Assembly (NCBI GenBank): GCA_028280665.1
Contig: JANQLJ010000103.1
Coordinates: forward strand, 1 to 38,037
From: Alphaproteobacteria bacterium
GTDB taxonomy: Bacteria; Pseudomonadota; Alphaproteobacteria; JAJFIK01
Direction of reading: 5' to 3'
Length of the DNA stretch: 38,037 bases
Numbering within the stretch: position 1 is the first letter of the stretch; every line of letters begins with the position of its first letter. Both the position numbers and the translations under genes were made by a program. Under the pieces are notes generated by a model, which was given only the letters and a program-made list of their open reading frames with translations, ran no database searches and was not told the DNA's origin. Shown here one piece after another: positions 34,593 to 38,037 of the stretch.

Positions 34593-34951
34593 TCAGAATC
34601 GGTGGGCGTGATCGTATGGGAAGGCGTGGGTGGCCGAAAGAGCCCCAAGGACCGGGGATGGGCCGCCGCCGCCTTTTTTGTGTGCCTTGGTCCCCGGGGG
34701 GAGAGGGCAGGCGATTCGCACCGATTCGCCCGAAAGCGGGCAGGGCAAAGTGTCTTGGGCCTCTGGGGTTGCTTGAAAAACCCAAGCAAGATCAGGGACT
34801 TGGTCCGGGGCGGGGGCCGCCGATTCGACACCCGGGGGGCCTTGTGTTTGGACTCAAGGGGGCCGCGCGCCTTGGGGGATAACGGGCGTGAGCCGGGGCG
34901 AAAGACCAAGGTGCATGGGAAGAGGGTGAAAGGGAAAAGGGGCAACGGGCG
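34593..34951. promoter_or_regulatory. 359-bp divergent intergenic region, G-rich on the plus strand
   Basis: It separates the membrane-protein gene (minus) from the 113-residue gene (plus). No credible gene is seen. A perfect stem TTGCTTG (34769-34775)/CAAGCAA (34783-34789) and a pair CCGGGGA/TCCCCGG (34653-34701 region) are visible. Near the plus-strand start is a regular run of G-tracts described separately. Promoters for both genes must lie here, but none can be assigned. Confidence 0.5.
34917..34949 (+). promoter_or_regulatory. G-quadruplex-type tract immediately before a start codon
   Basis: Five G-tracts occur at 34917-34919, 34924-34926, 34932-34934, 34939-34942 and 34947-34949, with spacers of 4, 5, 4 and 4 bases. 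This fits the intramolecular G-quadruplex pattern (G3+, loops 1-7). It ends 2 bp before the ATG at 34952, in the expected ribosome-binding region, where no ordinary spacing of a Shine-Dalgarno is clear. Confidence 0.65.
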
Positions 34952-35293
34952 ATGCAGCACGACGTGGTTCACTTCAAAGGCCGGTCGGGGAAGATGGTTC
35001 CCTTCACGCGCTTTCCCATCACGACGACGCTCCTCAAAGGCGGTGCCATTTACGTTCTTTTGTCCGAGATCGCGCCGCGCGCCTTTGAGGTGATTTCGAT
35101 TCACGAGACCGCGCATATCGGCGGCGATGATGTGAAAGACGTAACAACGCGCGCTATTTTTTCCGACAAGGGCAGCCACATCTGCGTTCACTTCGAAGAT
35201 GATGCGGACCTGCGCCGCGCCATTAAAGAAGATATCGCCCTTGAGTATTTTGGCGACGCGGCGCCGGTCTTCGCCGATCTTGCGGCGGAGTAA
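34952..35293 (+). CDS. Conserved-looking hypothetical protein (113 aa) behind the G-tract
   Basis: I do not recognise this 113-residue soluble protein. It has no signal peptide or membrane segment; it shows beta-rich stretches (KMVPFTRFPITTTLLKGGAIYVLLSEIAPRAFEVISIHETAHIGGDD) and an amphipathic C-terminal helix (ADLRRAIKEDIALEYFGDAAPVFADL). The reading frame, third-position G+C and composition look like a real gene. It is convergent with the SdpI-operon's last gene, with 2 bp between stops. A longer frame begins further upstream in another frame and is not preferred. The unusual G-tract precedes its ATG. Confidence 0.75.
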   Translation: MQHDVVHFKGRSGKMVPFTRFPITTTLLKGGAIYVLLSEIAPRAFEVISIHETAHIGGDDVKDVTTRAIFSDKGSHICVHFEDDADLRRAIKEDIALEYFGDAAPVFADLAAE

Positions 35294-35295
35294 GC

Positions 35296-35724
35296 TCACT
35301 CTTTATCCGTATCGGGGTCTTTCGCAGCAGCGTGTTCAAGACGCGCGCCAATGAAGTCAACAAAGGTGGCGATAAGCGCCACCAAAATAGCCATAATGGG
35401 CGTTGCGGTGAATTGACCTTCCGCGCCGGTGAGCCCCAGATTGTCGGTAACCGAAAACGCCAGTGCAGTTGCCAAGAGTACACCGGCGCCGACGAGAGCC
35501 GCGCGCAGGCCGCCACTAATCTTCGGCGCACGATCATGACTGCCGGTGCGTCTTGTCATGATGACAAGGCCCACAATAGCCGCCGGCAGAAATAGCATGA
35601 CCACAAGCCAAGCCCACAGATCTTCTGGCTCAAGCACCATCATCACAGCGGCGAGGGCAGCGACAAGAACAGCGCTACCGACCGTCAATGGTGTGATGAT
35701 CTTAACTTTTGGCCTTTGCATCAT
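35296..35724 (-). CDS. Small four-helix membrane protein, last gene of the sdpRI-like operon
   Basis: A 142-residue membrane protein with four hydrophobic segments (near 12-31, 36-55, 73-93 and 106-125) and a charged C-terminal tail (ARLEHAAAKDPDTDKE). I do not recognise a family. The first two segments (ITPLTVGSAVLVAALAAVMMVLEPEDLWAWLVVMLFLPAAIVGLVIM) parallel the start of the neighbouring SdpI-like protein (FPLVSIGAVAALAITVWFLERELAFVWIGVSLLLPVAWGALEV), and the next (SGGLRAALVGAGVLLATALAFSVTDNLGL) parallels its third segment, so it may be a diverged paralogue lacking the C-terminal part. It follows that gene by 27 bp on the same strand. Confidence 0.75.
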   Translation of the reverse strand: MMQRPKVKIITPLTVGSAVLVAALAAVMMVLEPEDLWAWLVVMLFLPAAIVGLVIMTRRTGSHDRAPKISGGLRAALVGAGVLLATALAFSVTDNLGLTGAEGQFTATPIMAILVALIATFVDFIGARLEHAAAKDPDTDKE

Positions 35725-35751
35725 GTGTTTTGCTTATTGCTCCAAGCTCAA

Positions 35752-36312
35752 TTACTTGAACCGCGTTAAGGCGCGCCGACCAACCACAAGCGCGGTGGCC
35801 AAGAGTACGAATCCCGATGCCACGACATTGGCGGGCGTTGCGGGCAGCACCAGCCACGCGGCCATATAGCCGATCCCGGCGATGACAAAGGCCCACCCGG
35901 CGAAACGATGCAGCATTTGCACTTTGCCAAGGTCATATTCAGTAGGGTCAAGGGGCGGCAGCCGCTTGGGCAGATAGTTGCCCATAAAGATCAGCACACT
36001 GCCCATAAGAATGCCGAACGCATTTGAGGCGATGGACTTGTCGTCCGCATCGTAGAACCCGAGCGAGTCGCCAATGGTGAAAAGAAGGGGAAAGGCGAGC
36101 AAGAGCCCGCCAAAAAAAATGGCACGCCGCACTTCATCCGACGGCTTGCGGCGGAACACTTCAAGCGCCCCCCAAGCGACCGGCAGCAAGAGAGAAACGC
36201 CGATCCAGACAAAGGCAAGCTCGCGCTCAAGAAACCAAACGGTTATGGCGAGCGCGGCAACGGCGCCGATACTGACAAGGGGAAAGATGGGCCGCATGAT
36301 TTGATCGCTCAT
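35752..36312 (-). CDS. SdpI-like membrane protein
   Basis: A 186-residue protein with five to six membrane segments. The stretch GSVLIFMGNYLPKRLPPLD, followed by VQMLHRFAGWAFVIAGIGYMAAW, resembles the SdpI family of Bacillus (GNYLPK and the HRxxGW-type helix), where SdpI gives immunity to the SdpC killing toxin and also sequesters the regulator SdpR. Unlike Bacillus SdpI, the N-terminal DUF1648-like part is not clearly recognised. It overlaps the upstream ArsR-type regulator by 4 bp (ATGA), matching the sdpRI arrangement. No sdpABC toxin genes are in the window, so immunity to a toxin is inference only. Confidence 0.75.
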   Translation of the reverse strand: MSDQIMRPIFPLVSIGAVAALAITVWFLERELAFVWIGVSLLLPVAWGALEVFRRKPSDEVRRAIFFGGLLLAFPLLFTIGDSLGFYDADDKSIASNAFGILMGSVLIFMGNYLPKRLPPLDPTEYDLGKVQMLHRFAGWAFVIAGIGYMAAWLVLPATPANVVASGFVLLATALVVGRRALTRFK

Positions 36313-36632
36313 GGCTTGACCTCCTTCTTGGTTTTCGCCCCGGCCGGATCATCCGTATCCGGAGCGCCTTCCGCCGCGATGCCGAAGATTTCGGCAAAGC
36401 CGAGCAGCGCGTCTTCGAGCACCGAAAGCTTGAGCCGGTAGATGATCGCCTTGCCGTTGCGCGTCGCCTCCACCAGGTCCGCCTCGCGCAACACCGTGAA
36501 ATGGGCCGACATGGTGGGCTTGGAGACGTCGAACGCGGCGGCCAACTCCCCGGCCGTCTTGGGGCCCTCGCGCAACATCTCCAGCACCTTGCGGCGCGTG
36601 GGATCAGCCAGGGCTTTGAAGACGCTGCTCAT
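36309..36632 (-). CDS. ArsR/SdpR-type winged-helix repressor
   Basis: A 107-residue ArsR-family DNA-binding protein. It reads SVFKALADPTRRKVLEMLREGPKTAGELAAAFDVSKPTMSAHFTVLREADLVEATRNGKAIIYRL, the winged-helix core, with no metal-binding cysteines, as in the SdpR autorepressor subgroup. The ATG at 36632 lies 3 bp from a 22-bp perfect palindrome at 36636-36657, which is the likely operator for autoregulation. Its stop overlaps the SdpI-like start in an ATGA. The last 20 residues are a charged tail of unclear use. The signal that releases repression is unknown; in Bacillus it is membrane sequestration by SdpI. Confidence 0.9.
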   Translation of the reverse strand: MSSVFKALADPTRRKVLEMLREGPKTAGELAAAFDVSKPTMSAHFTVLREADLVEATRNGKAIIYRLKLSVLEDALLGFAEIFGIAAEGAPDTDDPAGAKTKKEVKP

Positions 36633-36635
36633 GTA

Positions 36636-36657
36636 TAGATAATTAGCTAATTATCTA
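36636..36657. promoter_or_regulatory. 22-bp palindromic operator of the ArsR/SdpR-like repressor
   Basis: The half-site TAGATAATTAG (36636-36646) is followed directly by its exact inverted copy CTAATTATCTA (36647-36657), a perfect 22-bp dyad of two-fold symmetry. It is A+T-rich, with 4 G/C in 22, in a G+C-rich surrounding and lies 3 bp before the repressor ATG, where binding would block transcription or ribosome entry. Confidence 0.88.
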
Positions 36658-36768
36658 ATTGATGTCAAGCAGGGAGGGTCGAAGATGTGGAAAGGCGCAG
36701 AAACCTTGGGGAACTGGGCCTATGAGAAGCCCTGAACGGATGCGAAGGGAAGGATTGGTTTTGCCAGC

Positions 36769-37917
36769 TCACTCCGCCGCGCGTTTGAGGAAGCTTTCAA
36801 GGCGCTTTTTGAATTTGCCGAATTCGGGAAAGGCACTCTCACCACCCGCGCCATCAAACTCCCTGAGCAACTCTTTTTGTTTGGCGCTCAGTTTTGTCGG
36901 CACTTCCACGTGCACTTCGACGATCATGTCGCCGGTACGGTTCTGGCGCAGGATGGGCATGCCCTTGCCGCGCAGGCGGAACTGACGTCCGCTTTGCGTG
37001 CCTTCGGGGATTGAGACTTTCGCCTTGCCGCCGCCCAAGGTCGGCACCTCCACGTGGCCGCCCAGGGCCGCGGTCGTTAGCGGCACCGGCATGTCGAGAA
37101 AAAGATGCGGGCCCTCGCGCTGAAAAATCTCGTGATGCCGGACAGAGACGAAAAGATAAAGATCGCCCGCGGGCGCGCCGCGCAGCCCCGCTTGCCCTTT
37201 GCCGCCGAGCCGGATGCGCGTGCCGTCTTCCACGCCGGCGGGGATGGTTACCGCGAGGGTTTGTTCCTTTTCCTTGCGGCCCGCGCCGCCACAATCGCGG
37301 CACGGGGTTTTTACTTGCTGGCCGGTACCGCCGCAGGTGGGGCATGTACGCTCGACGGTGAAGAAACCTTGGGACGCGCGCACCCGCCCCGCCCCGCCGC
37401 ACATGCCGCAGGCCTCGGGCGAGGTGCCGGGCTCGGCGCCATTGCCGGTGCAGCGCTCGCAAGAAACGGTCGTCGGTATACGGATTTCCGCGTCTTTACC
37501 GGCGAAGGCTTCTTCGAGCGTGATTTCCATATTGTAGCGCAGGTCCGCGCCGCGGGAGCGGCCGCCCGGCCCCCGGCGCGCGCGTCCGCCCATGACCTCG
37601 CCGAATAGATCGTCGAAAATGTCTGAAAAGGCCGTGCCGAAGTCAGGGCCGAAACCGCCAAAGCCGCCCGCCCCGCCGGGTCCCCTGCCCCCTTCGAAGG
37701 CGGCGTGACCCATGCGGTCATAGGCCGCGCGCTTGTCCTTGTCTTTCAGGACCTCGTAGGCCTCGCCGATTTCCTTGAACTTTTTCTCCGCCTCCGGATC
37801 GTCCTGGGCCTTGTCCGGGTGATACTGCATGGCGAGCTTGCGGAACGCGGATTTGAGCTCCGCGTCGGTGGCGCTTTTTGAAACGCCCAGAACTTCGTAG
37901 TAGTCGCGCTTGCTCAT
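36769..37917 (-). CDS. dnaJ: Chaperone protein DnaJ
   Basis: DnaJ is the Hsp40 cochaperone that delivers substrates to DnaK and stimulates its ATPase. The 382-residue protein has the J domain with YHPDK (HPD near residues 33-35), a Gly/Phe-rich linker ([14 protein letters not shown]), the zinc-finger domain with four repeats ([32 protein letters not shown], near 152-217) and the C-terminal peptide-binding domains ([18 protein letters not shown]). It starts 68 bp after the dnaK stop, in the usual dnaK-dnaJ order. Confidence 0.97.
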   Translation of the reverse strand: MSKRDYYEVLGVSKSATDAELKSAFRKLAMQYHPDKAQDDPEAEKKFKEIGEAYEVLKDKDKRAAYDRMGHAAFEGGRGPGGAGGFGGFGPDFGTAFSDIFDDLFGEVMGGRARRGPGGRSRGADLRYNMEITLEEAFAGKDAEIRIPTTVSCERCTGNGAEPGTSPEACGMCGGAGRVRASQGFFTVERTCPTCGGTGQQVKTPCRDCGGAGRKEKEQTLAVTIPAGVEDGTRIRLGGKGQAGLRGAPAGDLYLFVSVRHHEIFQREGPHLFLDMPVPLTTAALGGHVEVPTLGGGKAKVSIPEGTQSGRQFRLRGKGMPILRQNRTGDMIVEVHVEVPTKLSAKQKELLREFDGAGGESAFPEFGKFKKRLESFLKRAAE

Positions 37918-37985
37918 AAGGCGGCTCGCTTTTTAAAGGCGGCGGTGGAGAGGCGCGCGAGCATGTCGCCTGCGCGCGCCTTGCC

Positions 37986-38037
37986 CTAGCCTTGCGCTTT
38001 CTTGTCGTCGTCGACTTCCTCGAACTCGGCGTCAACC
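37986..38037 (-). CDS. dnaK: Chaperone DnaK (C-terminal end only)
   Basis: The minus strand of the right edge encodes only the last 17 codons, VDAEFEEVDDDKKAQG then TAG. The acidic EFEEVDD tail is the conserved C-terminus of DnaK (Hsp70). The rest of the gene lies beyond the window. Its place just before dnaJ supports the identification. Confidence 0.9.
   Translation of the reverse strand, partial: VDAEFEEVDDDKKAQG

Noticed and set aside
34589-35299. Minus-strand frame of 236 codons across the G-rich gap and the 113-residue gene
   Set aside because: Composition is Arg/Pro-rich with no motif and would overlap both neighbouring genes; it looks like the shadow of the plus-strand gene.
1-38037. 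tRNA, rRNA and CRISPR arrays
   Set aside because: No T-loop-like sequence, ribosomal RNA segment or regularly spaced repeat was seen on reading the window.

Overview
The window is a chromosomal segment of an alphaproteobacterium with high G+C content. Three things point there: the gene order parB-parA-rsmG-mnmG-mnmE / rho-hemJ-hemH-hemE, an adjoining ppsR-maf-aroE-coaE-dnaQ-secB-fxsA-timA-mltA-smr-hslU-hslV series, and the HemJ-type protoporphyrinogen oxidase. In this class the stretch next to hemE is where the replication origin lies in Caulobacter and Rickettsia. No rRNA, tRNA, CRISPR array, phage or insertion sequence was seen. Genus cannot be fixed from the sequence alone.

Layout. (1) 1-5426, minus strand: partial parB, parA, rsmG, mnmG and mnmE, with two perfect 16-bp parS sites, one inside rsmG and one between mnmG and mnmE. 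(2) 5436-12025: a block between mnmE and rho that is mostly on the plus strand. It holds a DUF6489-like small protein, a YyaL-type thioredoxin-fold protein, a dienelactone hydrolase, a secreted DUF6265-like protein, a quinone oxidoreductase, an SRPBCC protein, a Cys-rich secreted protein and a DoxX-like membrane protein. (3) 12045-16287, minus strand: rho with an intrinsic terminator, hemJ, and the overlapping hemH-hemE pair. (4) 16288-16700: a non-coding stretch richer in A+T, with two DnaA-box matches and a 20-bp palindrome, the best origin candidate. (5) 16701-20316, plus strand: ppsR, maf, aroE and coaE chained by ATGA overlaps, then dnaQ. (6) 20320-26055: secB and fxsA (minus), timA, mltA and smr (plus), a palindromic repeat element, then hslV-hslU (minus). 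(7) 26316-32754: an outer-membrane barrel protein, an isolated hisA, a CHAD protein, a PfkB-type adenosine kinase, an EI24-like membrane protein, a lipoprotein, nth, and an AraC-HTH/methyltransferase protein. (8) 32751-38037: dapB with an unknown membrane protein, a 113-residue unknown protein preceded by a G-quadruplex-type tract, an SdpR/SdpI-like module with a 22-bp palindromic operator, then dnaJ and the last codons of dnaK.

How it fits together. Regions 1, 3, 4 and 5 form an origin-proximal core: replication start, ParABS segregation, tRNA wobble modification (MnmE/MnmG), 16S rRNA methylation, late haem synthesis and transcription termination. Genes left of 16.3 kb run mainly leftward and those right of it run rightward for about 4 kb, as expected for divergent replichores. 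The most notable items are the origin candidate with its parS pair, the SdpRI-like regulatory/immunity module with its operator, the G-tract immediately before the 113-residue gene, the 130-bp palindromic repeat, and the hairpin with short upstream ORF over the hisA start.
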